Positions 1-10,960 are shown, counted from the first letter of the stretch. The stretch is 64,000 nucleotides of DNA from Ignelater luminosus (GCA_011009095.1 VTPC01091033.1:134795-198794); one strand, 5' to 3'. Numbers and translations: made by a program. Notes: generated by a model not told the origin, from the letters alone.

Positions 1-1032
1 GCTGTATCGAACTGTTACCAAAGTCTTCAAGGATGTATCGAATTCAGTCGTATAATAAATTTCTAGAAGAGATAGTTATAATGGAGCATGGAGGCAATCC
101 ATAATCCGAAATACAACTCCCCTTATTAGTGACATGAAGCTCATTCCCACGTACAGCAAACGTATACCAATAAATATGTCCAAATACAAAGACCTTCAGA
201 CACTTTGTAATGTTTTGACTAATAAAGAACACCGCAGCTTCTATAATACCATAAAATGCACTCAATCTCATAAAGCTCTAGAAGTCTAGATGATGTTGAA
301 GAAGACAACAGCAGTGCTTATCAAGATGATTGAAGTAAATACAGTTTATTCCATTAGATTTGGGATAAAGTTTATGTACTTTAGTTGTACTGTTCATAAG
401 TGGTTTTGTATCTACTACCTGTTTTTTCAATAAAAGTTCAACTTCTGTTTGTAATTATTTTGGATTCTCAAGTAAAAACAACACACGGGTATATTTACAG
501 TCATTACGAAATGCATATTTTCAAACACTTTTCACAGAAGTTTTATATTGCTCCTGAAGATTTTAAAACATAGAACTTTGTACTAATAATAAATTCGAAT
601 TAGGTTGGTGCTGCCATCTTGGAGTCAGCAACAAACTTAAGTTTGTCTCACATAGAATCTTGTAATATTAAAAACTCATATAGCGCAAAATTTGTAACAT
701 ACAACCTTGTAATTTTAAGCCAGCGATATCCAACTGTACTTTGACATACCACACTATGTATTGGTTCCACGTACCAACTACGAGATTATCAGAATCAATA
801 ATTCGGTCCTGACCAGACGAAACTTTAAACATACACACTCACACGCACGCAGAAGGGGCGGTGGTTATAATAAAATTACAGCAACTAGTCTACCCGTAAA
901 ATTAGCTTATTGCTTACTTTACTGTTTCTATGCAAATTTACGTATAGTAGTTTCATGAATATTACGCATAAATTACAACATAAAGTTCATAAACAGTAAA
1001 ACAAAACTTATTCCTCCCTCTCTCCCTCTTAC
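1..1032. other. No gene recognised; probable mib1 intron
   Basis: AT-rich sequence downstream of the mib1 exon in that gene's direction, so it is probably the following intron. Short open frames on either strand resemble no protein family I know and carry no splice-flanked coding signal. A CT-rich run just before 1031 is the intron side of the exon's donor site. Confidence 0.5.
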
Positions 1033-1184
1033 CTTGGATTTCCACGCAGAGCAGCATGATGGAGGGCATTGAATCCATTATTGTTGGTCAGTGTTATGTC
1101 CGCGTTGTGGTCCAGAAGTAACGTCAACATGTCGTCCCTTTTCTTAGATATTGCATCGTGTAGCGGTGTATCACCCTCGGAATC
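1033..1184 (-). CDS. mib1: Ankyrin-repeat exon of E3 ubiquitin ligase mind bomb
   Basis: Read on the minus strand this 152-bp segment is open and flanked by consensus splice sites: an acceptor ending TTGTTTCAG before 1184 and a donor GTAAGAG after 1033. The 50 complete codons include [17 protein letters not shown] and [17 protein letters not shown], which I recognise as part of the ankyrin region of Mind bomb. That protein is the RING E3 ligase that ubiquitinates Delta and Serrate so that they are endocytosed and activate Notch in neighbouring cells. The exon begins in phase 0 and ends two bases into a codon (AG, giving Ser or Arg), fitting the NPS that follows in family members. No other mib1 exon was found: upstream exons would lie at higher coordinates, downstream ones before base 1. 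No stop or frameshift is present, so the exon looks functional. A mib2 paralogue is less likely, because this wording fits mib1. Confidence 0.85.
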
Positions 1185-2362
1185 CTGAAACAACGAACAA
1201 ATTAACAATTCCGGCGTTACTGTTATTTTGCTAATGGGGTCAACATAATTTGGTACATATACAAATTAGTACGTTAGACCGCAGAGCATGCAACATGTAA
1301 CAGGCTCATAAATGACAGCGATTCCGTTGATTGAATGACGTTATTAACTCGAGGCTAATTGTTTACAATCTGCCCTATTAATACGCACACCTATCAACAA
1401 TTACGGCGTGACCTCTCTATAATTTCATATATGTATGTATGGAGATGCAGATGTCACGTAAAGATATATCATGTGCCAATAATGGATAGCCTTATTGTGG
1501 ATGTCCTAGGCCCGCAATTGAACTTAATAGCTAATAGTAAATGGAATAATAATGATGATCAAACTGTTAATCACACGTGATGCTGATGAAAACGTAATCA
1601 TTTCATTCTTATTTTCATCTTGTTCAATGACTATGCTGTTATGAAATTTTAGCTTATAAGTAATATACCATCTTTAATCGTATTAAACTTAATAGAAATG
1701 TATTCAATGATCCATTTGCCTAGATACTTCCTCGCGCTTTTATAATAATTATTATTCTTTAAGACATTGATGTGTGCTTTTTTAATTTAGTTTTAATAAC
1801 ATTTGTTTTACAATAAAACCCTCTGACGGCTTTAAATTTAAAAAACTCAATAGGAAAATTTCGCTAAAAATGCGCATAGCTCTACATTTCTTGGAAAACA
1901 AACCACAAAACCTAGCAGTCAAAACAATGATGATTGAATTATCATTTATTCATTCTAGTTCAAACTAGTATGCAACACGGTGTTGTTAAGGAGAGTGAAT
2001 TTTTATAAAATATAACACATAGCAGTGCATTTTATCTATTTTGTACAAGTAATACAAAAAACATTTGTAATTTAAAGCAAGTTTATTATTAGGTATAATG
2101 ATGATTAAAATGGTATCATGATTTCTACTAATTAGTACACATATTCGATTTTATTTAAATTCATTAAAAGAAGACGTTATATTGTAGGATGCTAGACAAC
2201 AGATCGGAGGCAAGCCTGGCACACCCTGTATAAAGGTAGCTGTTAAGATATATATTGACCTTATTACTCTTCTTTCTTCTTTATATCTTAGCTTAATACG
2301 TCCATGAATTAACACATCGATAATTAAAATTTGTTTAGAGAAAACATAAGACGTTTGGGTTA
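1185..2362. other. No gene recognised; probable mib1 intron with a stray TIR-like end
   Basis: AT-rich, with no credible coding segment. At 2221-2230 the sequence ACACCCTGTA is the reverse of the TACAGGGTGT terminus seen on several elements here, so a decayed element may end there. Confidence 0.4.
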
Positions 2363-2799
2363 TACAGGGTGGCCAACGAAAAAGAAACAGACCGAATAAC
2401 TCCCACGAAAATACTGGTTCAAAACAACGTAAAAACACGTTAATTTGCTTTGAGAGGGGGGACATTTCTAGACGTGCTATTCGAACCCTAAACTTCAACT
2501 TCCTGGAGGGGCGGGGGGTCAATTCCTCAAAAATTTCTAATAGGAAGAAGATTCGAGGCGGACATCATTAAAAAGGTCTTTGAATTCTCCATATTGTCCC
2601 GTTTGAATTTTTAAATTCCGTCGATTTGTTTGGAAGATGCAGGGTGTGAAATCTAAAATATAGAAGGCTTCATGATCTTTAGATTTTTACATTTGACAGT
2701 TGTTCTGATTTAATTTGACAATCTTGTATCCACTCTAGGCAAGTCTGTCATGTTTATATTTTACTTTTCTGGCGTGGGCGACAGGTGAATTTGCTAGTA
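2363..2799 (+). mobile_element. Left terminal region of an IS630/Tc1-type element, split by a mariner
   Basis: Starts TACAGGGTGGCCAACGAAAA and runs about 300 bp with strong similarity to 40169-40480 in the same plus orientation. In the 40-kb copy that stretch lies beyond the 3' end of a minus-strand transposase. Here it lies upstream of a plus-strand transposase start (4126). The same sequence at opposite ends of two copies indicates long terminal inverted repeats of about 300 bp. A mariner at 2800-4097 separates this end from its transposase. Confidence 0.7.
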
Positions 2800-4097
2800 C
2801 GAGGGTGGTCTGAAAAGTTTCCGACCTCAACGTGAAGATGGCAGCACTCGTAAATAAAAGCTACTGAATCTCGTTGTTCATCTGTTGACAGTTACTCACC
2901 AAAGTTTCAGCCATTTTGGACGCGCAGTTTTTATGTAACAGTCGTTTGAGTGAGTTGATGTGAGTTTTTTTGTGAAAATGGACAAAATCGAGTATCGAGC
3001 TGTCATTAAATATTTGTTTTTGAAAGGCAATACGCCTTCGCAAATAAAAGATGAGTTGGATTCTGTGTATGGGGACTCTGCACCATCATTTACCACAGTG
3101 AAATTTTGGGCTGCTGAATTTAAACGTGGCCGTAAGAGCTTGGGAGACGATGAACGTTCGGGACGTCCAAAAACTGCAACTACCGACGAAAACATCGCCA
3201 AAGTTCACCAAATGGTGCTAGACGACCGCCGAATTAAAGTGAGAGAGATAGCAGAGGTTATATGGTAAACGTGTCAAAAGAACGTGTTTGTCACATATTA
3301 AATCAACATTTAGGCATGAGAAAGCTGTCCGCGCGTTGGGTGCCGCGTTTGCTCACGTTAGACCAAAAACGTGTTCGAGTGAATATTTCCAACGCTCTTT
3401 TGGCGCAGTTTAGGCGAAATAAATCCGAGTTTTGGGGCCGATTAATTACTGTAGATGAAACTTGGATACACCATTATACGCCCGAAACAAAAATACAGTC
3501 CAAACAGTGGACTGCAAAGGGGGAACCGGCTCCAAAAAAAGCAAAAACTGTTTTTTCGGCTGGGAAAGTGATGGCGACTGTTTTTTGGGATAGTCATGGA
3601 GTTATTTTAATCGATTATCTTCAAAAAGGAAAAACCATTACAGGAGCATACTATGCATCATTACTTGACAAGCTAAAGGCAGAACTTGCAAAAAAACGGC
3701 CACATTTGCAGAAAAAGAAAATCCCGTTTCACCAAGACAACGCACCGTCTCACACCTCAGCGGTTGCCATGGCGAGAATCCACGAATTACGGTTTGAACT
3801 GCTTGACCATCCACCTTACTCACCAGATCTAGCCCCAAGCGACTTCTTTTTGTTCCATCATCTAAAAATTGCGCTCGGAGGACAAAGATTTTCGTCAAAT
3901 GAAGAGGCAATCACTTTCGTGAACAATTATTTTGCAGAGAAAAATGCCGAGTACTATTTGGACGAGTTACAGAGATGGGAGCATCGCTGGGAGAAGTGTG
4001 TACAGTTACAAGAAGACTATGTTAAAAAATAAAAAAAAATTTCAGAAAAAAATGTCTTGTATCTTTGTTAGGTCGGAAACTTTTCAGACCACCCTCG
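2800..4097 (+). mobile_element. Near-complete mariner transposon
   Basis: The element is 1298 bp, normal for mariner. Its ends are perfect 28-bp inverted repeats beginning CGAGGGTGGTCTGAAAAG, and it is flanked by TA at 2798-2799 and 4098-4099, the usual mariner target duplication. It carries one transposase gene broken by a frameshift. It sits inside an older IS630-type element whose halves resume directly outside the TA. Perfect inverted repeats with a single coding lesion suggest a fairly recent insertion. Confidence 0.95.
2978..4032 (+). pseudogene. Mariner transposase, one frameshift
   Basis: This is a DDE transposase that cuts and pastes its own element in the nucleus. The first frame gives the N-terminal paired helix-turn-helix region, starting MDKIEYRAV and reaching VREIAEV near 3259. 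The second frame (3262-4032) supplies the catalytic domain: TVDETWIHHY with the first Asp, HQDNAPSH with the second, and YSPDLAP followed by SDFF with the third. There are 34 residues between the second and third Asp, the mariner D,D34D signature. A WVP motif precedes the catalytic domain (WVPRLL, where relatives usually have WVPHEL). The frames are joined at about 3255-3265, where a net 2-bp gain or 1-bp loss breaks the GIS-type linker. I chose the Met at 2978 because mariner proteins usually begin MDK-like; an in-frame Met at 2960 is also possible. All catalytic residues survive, but the frameshift should prevent full-length protein. Confidence 0.93.
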
Positions 4098-4125
4098 TAT
4101 TTGTGGTTGTTGTAAATCTTACATT

Positions 4126-4530
4126 ATGGGTTACTCGACTGCAGAAAGGGTTGGAATCATTGTACTTTTATTTGGAAATAATCAAAATGCAACTGCGGAA
4201 CTGTTCAATCAAAGACCTGCAAATAAACATGCAGGTCGCAAGTCAAAAAAACAGAAATGCTAAGAACACCGTGCAAAATGAAGGAGTGGAAGTGGCGGTT
4301 CTGGGTCATGTTGCTGCCGATCCTACTTTGAGTACAATGCAATTGGCTGCTTATCTGGTGTTAGAACTAGTATTCAACGAATTTCCAAACACCACGAGTT
4401 TCAGATTCAATTTATGTTCGACTTGGAAGAAAACCGACCCCCAAAGGTAGTACATCGAATTGCAGCTAGAGTAGTGGTTTGATTCATATTCGATGATTGA
4501 ATAAAAATCATTACCATATCGTTCTTGAGG
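4126..4530 (+). pseudogene. N-terminal part of an IS630/Tc1-type transposase
   Basis: Begins MGYSTAERVGIIVLLFGNNQ just outside the mariner. After a frame change it reads VEVAVLGHVAADPTLST, followed by a piece resembling SGVRTSIQRISKHHEF, and then a YHIVL segment near 4515. This is the helix-turn-helix N-terminus common in insect Tc1-like transposases. The DDE domain is missing. It belongs to the same family as the transposase at 40490-41130, which keeps the C-terminal half. Stops and frameshifts make it non-functional. Confidence 0.7.
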
Positions 4531-4639
4531 AGACTGCGGTAAAAAAGTATTGATCAGCAACAACCTCTCGTCAGACCTATTGAATGACCCCATAAAATTA
4601 CGCCAGGATGAGAATATTCCATTTGTATTTTTTTTTAGC

Positions 4640-4860
4640 AAGCAGTGCCACTCACCTAACTCGGCCGCTAGCTATTGCATTTGTTTGACCACCGAAAACA
4701 ACTCGGGAAGGTACCCTTCTCTAGTGGAAAAAAGGACTTGGCGTGAATCCAAATATCAAAAAGTGAGTTCCCTAAAGTGTTTGCTAGAGCTCTAAAGAAA
4801 CAGGAAGCAACTAATATAAAGTCGAGGTTTGTCAAAGCTGGCATCCCTAGATCAAACACA
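4640..4860 (+). pseudogene. C-terminal fragment of a pogo-like transposase
   Basis: One frame reads EFPKVFARALKKQ and then NIKSRFVKAGIPRSNT, matching the C-terminal tail of pogo/Tigger-type (DDE_1) transposases, where a 'FP..L...L' helix is followed by 'GFRKTGIYP'-like sequence. A stop lies in the preceding lysine/tryptophan-rich segment. No catalytic residues remain. It is unrelated to the IS630-type sequence just upstream. A fuller pogo-like relic lies at 61440-62470. Confidence 0.5.
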
Positions 4861-4875
4861 ATGTTCTTCTTCATC

Positions 4876-5283
4876 TAGAGGCCTGCACGGGCCGAGATTT
4901 CTAGTTGGCCTTTACGCGGCCCGGGTCGAAGTTCGGGATCGGGTAGGGCCAGGCCTCAGTTTAAAAATTTATCGGTCTGTTCGGTCTTGTCAGGCCTGTC
5001 GAGCAGTTGGACCTCTCGAGCCACACGGGTCTATCGGGCTTTGTAGACTTCACGGCCCTTCGGGCTTCTCGGGTTTATCAGCCCTTCGGGTCTATCTATT
5101 CGTTTGGATGTCTCGGGCCTATTCGGCCATACTGGTCTTTCGAGCTTTGTGAACGACCATGGCCGTCCGGTCTTTTGTACTTCTTGGCCCTTCAGGCCGA
5201 TGAAGAAGTTACGGAGTTTTTTTCGTGCCCCGTCAAATCTTTCCCCAATCGGGCCTGAAAATCTCGGTCCCCGCAGGGCTCTA
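4876..5283 (+). mobile_element. GC-rich hAT-like non-autonomous element, copy A
   Basis: Left end TAGAGGCCTGCACGGGCCGA and the reverse complement of the right end TAGAGCCCTGCGGGGACCGA agree over most of about 25 bp, so this is a 408-bp element with inverted ends. The interior is GC-rich against AT-rich flanks and is built from degenerate 9-bp steps of the type TCGGGCCTT. Terminal TAGAGGC with GC-rich subterminal repeats recalls hAT elements, but no 8-bp target duplication is visible (TCTTCATC against CTGTGTGT). The first 110 bp match copy B at 34255, including the shared segment CTCAGTTTAAAAATTTAT. Open frames inside it come from the repeat composition and are not genes. Confidence 0.6.
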
Positions 5284-6479
5284 CTGTGTGTACTAAAAGC
5301 ATAAAATTAATTGAATATGCACGTAGATATCAATGTTGATTCCCCGCCGAAGGCGGGAGGTCGTTTTAAGCACCAGGGTGCTTCTTCAGCCGTTGGAAGT
5401 AATTAACTGGATAATGAGATAGATGACGTCATTTACTTCTTCTACAACATGACAAAATCATTACCTTACATGATATTCTTCTAATTTCGAGAAATTCGTC
5501 CATTGCGTACAGGTCGCAATCACCTCGCCTGAAATAATCCGAGGTTTTGAACCAAATACTGTCATAAATAAGCTATCGGCGGCGTAACATCGCATTGCTC
5601 TCTCGTCAACAACTGTGTTTTTAGCGGTTACATTTTAAATCTCCTTATCTATCGCAAGGATAAGAGTCGTCTTACGCACTCTTCTATTCAGTGTTCGCTG
5701 GAATCTTAAAAATAATAAAATCGTTCCCATTTCCCATAAGCTCTACTTGATCGAATGCCGAGCTCGTTAGCTGTTTCGCGACTTCACTCTCTACTATTCC
5801 TCAATCTTTCTAGTCAGCTACTACAATTGCTCTAAAATTGCGCTCTATGTTTCCATTTGAGGCCATCTATGCATACAGCCTGTCACGGAGCTTCGGTTTT
5901 TCATCAACGCCGGTAACACCCTTGAACTTACTCGTATTTAACCTTTAATGCAACCTTAGAAATATGGATAAACAATCATTTCAAAGTTGAATAACACGGT
6001 GCGCTTCCACCCCCACCCATTCTTCAGTTTGCAGGTTCGTCACTCATTTCCGCAGAAAACGTATTATAGTTCGGCAGCCTTTGCCACCTTATAAAGTGTG
6101 TGCACTAAGTAAATGCACAAAATTCATTGATTCAACTTCATTGGGCCATATACCCCTTTGCACCGTACAGAAAATAATTTTTAAGATTTGACATTAGGTT
6201 ATTTCCGTGCTTCTTGGCGACTTCATTAACGTTTCTTGACCAAACTCTTCGAAACTGACATAGTTTTCTTTGACTGAATTTTTCCGTTGACTATATTTTT
6301 GCTTACATATAGCTCAAAATTTCTCTATAGGCCTGCCTTGTAGAAAATCTGGTGCATTGCCTTCCCACTTCACAAAAATTCATATTTTGTTCCTTCAGGG
6401 AGTTTACTACAGCAGCACCGTAGTGAGCTCATAGCATGTTAGGCCAAAACATTGCTTTGACAAATGTACGGCTTACCAT
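5284..6479. other. Decayed 3' region of the BEL/Pao element
   Basis: No readable gene. It lies downstream of the minus-strand integrase fragment and contains the LTR-like block at 5600-5700. The rest is presumably eroded 3' pol and untranslated sequence, plus unassigned DNA next to the hAT-like element. Confidence 0.4.
5600..5700 (-). repeat. Possible 3' LTR remnant of the BEL/Pao element
   Basis: About 30 bp here (TCTATCGCAAGGATAAGAGTC at its core) matches 9240-9290 (GCTATTGCAAGGACAAGAATC) at roughly four of five positions, in the same orientation. The two blocks bracket the gag-pol relic and are about 3.6 kb apart, as expected of degraded LTRs. LTR ends and a target duplication could not be identified. 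Confidence 0.4.
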
Positions 6480-6960
6480 CGGACATGATGGCTTGCCACA
6501 CTAAAAACTTAGCCGAAAATTTATATTTAAAGTGTGGAAATTTGGTGAAATATAGGACCACGTAATCCCCTCCAATTCCATAGCATCGATATTTTCATAC
6601 TCACAATGTCTTAGTTTCTCAAGGAATGATTTCAATTCATTGTTCGCCCCAACAAAGTTTCTAGCATTGTCAGAAAATATTTTTGATGGTTTTCCGCGGC
6701 AAGCAATGGATCGTTTTAGCGATGTCAGAGAACCGTCACTGCTTAAATTGAAAACCACCTTGGTTACAAAACAATAAATAATGAATGCGTTCCCATCTCC
6801 AACCTGGTCTGTCCTTTATATCGAAAGGGCCAACATAATCTATCCCTACTCTTTGAAAGGGCGAAGCTGGGGTTATTCGATCGGTAAGTTGCCCATCAAA
6901 GGTAACTTATTTTGTTGGGCGACGGGGTCGTGCCATATTTCTACCATCTAGTCCTCAAAT
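6480..6960 (-). pseudogene. BEL/Pao integrase fragment
   Basis: Minus-strand reading gives MARPRRPTK, then DRITPASPFQRVGIDYVGPF, where the Asp before YVGPF is the integrase core acid. Further on are SLKRSIACRGKPSKIFSDNA and NFVGANNELKSFLEKL, carrying the second core Asp of the family's 'SDNGTNFVGA' motif. A conserved glycine is lost and stops separate the pieces. The integrase would have joined element DNA to the chromosome. It follows the RT fragment in the normal BEL order after a large deletion that removed RNase H. Confidence 0.8.
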
Positions 6961-7129
6961 GGATGCAAATTTAAAATTTTACTTTTATTTGGTTATGCCT
7001 TATTGTTCTGAAGACGGTAAATTTCCAATGAAAATGTTTCCTCTTGGACACATTGTATTAGGTATGTTAAGGCTATATTAACTTCATCGACTGTTAATCT
7101 TCGTAGCGATGGTTTCCGTGGAAATCTAC

Positions 7130-7847
7130 AATTGTGTATAAACCAGGCATCGAGCTGCAAGGTAAGGAGCGGCGGCTGTCCTATATATCACCCTATCCAA
7201 TTCATATACCTCTAATGGTAGTACAGGATATTTCCGCCAAAATATTCATTGAAATTTACAATCATTTAGATTGACCAAAACTTGGCGATACACGTTTTGT
7301 ATATCAGTTGAAAAGGCTATTGATCTTTGCCTAAACCTTAACAAGATTAAAAATAAGTCTACCTGTACTGTAGGGCTGACTAATTGAAGACTATTCATCG
7401 ATACGCCTGTTGATGTTGAATAAGATCCGTTAACGACTACGCGGAAGTTTGCAGTTTTGCTTGCATTAATTGTCATGTGATAATAGGACATCGAGTCATC
7501 TGGACTATCAACTCGCGTCATATGTGATAACAAGATGTATTCGGTCATAAAATGACTATAAGCAGGTTAAATGCAAATGCTTTAGCATCGCCTAAAATTG
7601 AATTCTTCGCGCTTCCAGACTCTAAATCTGCCAGTTTTATTTTTGTACGTGGTTTTAATGAAATTCAGTTCACATGCCCTTTTTTTTCCAAAGACAGTGA
7701 CCGTTCGGAGAGACTCTTCCAGTTCCCAAAAACGTTGCAGTTGGCTGTGCAAGTCAGTACCGCTAACAAAGTAACATTGTGAAAGTTGATGTGGCCCTGA
7801 CAAAATCCCTGATCATCGTAAATGTGTACTGCAGCTGATGGCAGCAA
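7130..7847 (-). pseudogene. BEL/Pao protease-RT fragment
   Basis: In minus-strand order: LPSAAVHIYDDQGFCQ, the start of the BEL aspartic protease; LQRFWELEESLRTVT and FIKTTYKNKTGRF, the linker before RT; FRVVVNGSYSTSTGVSMNSL and TVQVDLFLILLRFRQ with STDIQNVYRQVLV, where the TDI Asp is the first RT catalytic acid; and LDRVIYRTAAAPYLAARCL. The YxDD box is missing because the sequence then jumps to integrase. Stops and shifts occur throughout. The pieces are collinear with intact BEL elements, so this is one deleted copy. Confidence 0.8.
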
Positions 7848-7879
7848 TACCTGATGTGCGCTGCTAGTGTTTGACTCGT

Positions 7880-8690
7880 GGAAGGCGTGTCAGTGTTATT
7901 ACCTTCGCCATGTAAGAGTGTTTACATCTTTACATCCTTTGTTTAAGGATGTACATTGTTCTTTGGAATGGAATTTCTTCAGACAGTTACTGCATAATTC
8001 AAGCGCATCTATTTTATAAACACGTATCTCTACTAGCAATTTGAGAAACTTGTCGTACCTATAAATGACATGGTTGCTTTTACAGAAGTAACACGACATA
8101 TTATGTGAGACAACAAATGATTTGGTGATCTTTTAAATGATTCTGATGGCTCAACTTTAAGTCGTCCAACATATCTGCTGTGAAATTTATGAAGGTTTTC
8201 ATTTTTACTAATGTACCTACATCACCTTTCAACTTAAACGTTTCCCATTCGAAAGCTGTTTTTTTTTCAAACTTACTCAAAACTAAATAGACGATTAACG
8301 AGTTCTAATGTTCAACCGACTCTTCTAAGGCTTCTAATATTCTTAAATGTGTAAGCGTATTATCCAAATGTTTCCTCAACTGACTCGCTGATTCTTTTAA
8401 GATTTCTTTTAACAGAAAAAGTTCTAGGATATGATTCTGAACTAATAATTGTTTTGTTTGTGTATCTGTCGCACACGATTTTCCACGCCCTTGCGTAATT
8501 TGCCGTGGATAATTGTAAAGACTTTATAATGATAATGAAATTTTTGCACCTTGCTTAACGATTCGTTCTCCTGTACAAGCGACACAAAGGTGTCATGGAA
8601 TTCCATCCACATTCTATACTTGCCATTAAATTTGGGCAGGCTTATTGTTGGTAATTTAATACTACGGTCTAACGGATTATTGTTTGTTCT
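7880..8690 (-). pseudogene. BEL/Pao gag fragment
   Basis: Minus-strand reading gives LPKFNGKYRMWMEFHDTFVS and NESLSKVQKFHYHYKV, typical of the BEL capsid-like gag. A FEWETFKLKGDVGTL segment near 8250 follows. A cysteine-rich block (7899-8099) with CYFC, then CSNCLKKFHSKEQC, corresponds to the nucleocapsid zinc knuckles. It precedes the protease as expected. Several frame changes make it non-coding now. Confidence 0.75.
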
Positions 8691-9227
8691 TTGAAGCTGG
8701 ACCTTCCGCGGTATCGAGGATTACCTTTGCTTCTTTTGATAATACCTTCAAATAAAGTGTTTCAAATTCTGAACCGTAATCTTTTTCTTTTACACAATCA
8801 AAAGCGGTTAAGTCATAAATTTGGTGCGAATCTTTGGATTCTTACTTCTTGATCAATTACGTCCCTACGGGGTAAAGAACTACTAAACCTATCCTCAAAC
8901 GTTGTTATAAAGGTTTTAAGATTTTAATTGAGTTTAATGATTGCTGAATAATGAATCTGTGGTATATGCAATGATAATTTATTTTTTAATTGTAATAACT
9001 CAAATATGTTCTGTTCTAAATAAATTTGGATTATTAAACTGTTTTACACAATGCACAATGCTCAAACGCTTAATACTGAATGCTGTACGTTACATTAAAA
9101 AAAACATCAACTGTTATATTTTCATGGCCGACTTTTGTGCATCTACTTACAGTGTATACATGCTTTACTTATCGAGTTCCTTGGAGTGATTCAAGAGTCA
9201 CTTCGCAGCGTGTTCTCCCGACAGTGC

Positions 9228-9290
9228 CTCCTTCGGTGCCAATATCTTAACTTCTCTTAGCTATTGCAAGGACAAGAATCAAACTTTGTC
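9228..9290 (-). repeat. Possible 5' LTR remnant of the BEL/Pao element
   Basis: Partner of the block at 5600-5700, upstream of gag in the element's minus-strand orientation. Similarity is limited to about 30-35 bp around the GCAAGGA core, so this is a suggestion only. Confidence 0.35.
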
Positions 9291-9913
9291 TCCTTTAGGG
9301 CCTCTTGCGGTAGCCAACAGTCAGGCCTATCCTTTCTAAACATTGTTTCCTCCGGCTTTTTAAAGGAAGCAGTATCAGACTAGAGCATCAAGATACAAAG
9401 AAATTTTTCAGTGGGCCCTTGCTTTCTGTGGTGTTCTGAAAAATTGAACAAATATGCTGTAACAAAGTATTAGTAGTCCCGTGTTTTAAAAATTCTTGAT
9501 GGACATTTTATATCCAGTCCGACGCTGATAGTTGTTTTTTTTTGCAAAATTGTGACCAAATTGGGTTGCTGTATTACAATTTGTCACCTTGGATACGTAG
9601 ATACAGGCAACACGATTCTTCACAAAAATTCAAAACATTTTTAATTTGTAATTTCTACATAAACAAACAGTGTTAGAAAGAATAGTGTATGTGACATATC
9701 AAGAAATTGTCTTTATTGACTTGTTACGTAATTGCGAGACGAATCTACGATCTCGATTTGAGGATACCTCGTAGATCATTTTAAAAAAGTCTTTTACGCC
9801 ACAGAAATACCACAGATTCATCAAAATATTCAACCTCGTTTCCCTTCCCTATTAAATGACCAACCTTCGACTTTCTAGAATAAATCAGTGATAAAAGCCA
9901 TCCCCAGAATATC

Positions 9914-9956
9914 CCACCACTACCACTACCACCACCGCCGCCGCCACTACCACCAC
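9914..9956. repeat. CCA/CCG trinucleotide microsatellite
   Basis: An imperfect run of CCA, CTA and CCG triplets, GC-rich in an AT-rich setting. Confidence 0.85.
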
Positions 9957-10942
9957 ATCGCAAAGTAATCTGAAATACTAACGTTCAACTCTAATTACGA
10001 ACTTTTTGTCGAACAATGTGTTTTATGAAACTACGCCAGCTGGTTGAAGTTCGGGCACAAAACACACAGCCAACAGCAAATAACATGAAAGGATGCAACA
10101 TATTCAAACAGAATAGTTTTACCAGTAACCTCGGGCTAGGCGCGCACGTTTTCCATGAACTACTATACTGGTGATAACTACAATTCTCTCTTTCTCTGAA
10201 ATTTCGCTGCAAACGAAGTCGCATTTGTTCAAAAGGACATCGCACAACGAGAAAATATCTTTCTAGCGGAAGCTAACCAACTAACTATTACATAAGATAA
10301 AGATAAGAAACTTCGGTTTAACGTAATTTTGGATAATAATAATTCTTATCAGCGTAAAAGATTTTTTTCTTCCTAAAGTCCTCGTAGCTATTTATCCTTT
10401 GGGAGAGTTTGTTTGTAATAACATGATAACGTCGTATAAATTGGGACTTCCGTGGTGCTCGGGGCACGAAATTCCATTCTGCTTATTGAAGAAGCGATAG
10501 CCCGTCCTGAACTGAATTTACATGATAAATGTGAAGGTGCTGGCGTCGGTTACGTTACATCAGGCTTCGTATTAAGGTTTGCTGGTGTTGTAACGCGCCG
10601 TGTTATATGCTAATGTTTGACTGCGGTATAATATACATTTGCAATGTTGGCTGGTTGCTTGTCTGTGTTCTTATCTCTTATGGCGAAACCAAATTACCAA
10701 CTTATCATCGTCATAGCCATCGCTGCCACCTCCACATTATTGTGTTACAAACGTAATAACATAAAAATCTCTCTTATTAGTCGGCCTAGGAAAATATGAA
10801 AACTAAAATAATAAAAAATCAACTTTTATGTAGGACAAATAATAACCGGAAATCCTATAAAGAATGAGAGGGTGTGAGGCGTGTCCTTATATGATAACGT
10901 AGCGGTCATAAGATATATTCTGTCAAGCGGCGGGTGGAGAGA

Positions 10943-10960
10943 GAAGAAGAAGAAGAAGAA
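10943..10960. repeat. (GAA)n microsatellite
   Basis: Six tandem GAA triplets preceded by a GA-rich stretch. Confidence 0.85.

Noticed and set aside
44..271. 75-codon minus-strand frame near the left edge as another mib1 exon
   Set aside because: It does not resemble Mind bomb ankyrin or RING sequence and has no matching splice sites.
9781..9963. Glycine-rich 60-residue frame, minus strand
   Set aside because: The poly-Gly is produced by a CCA/CCG microsatellite; no splice sites, signal peptide or homology.
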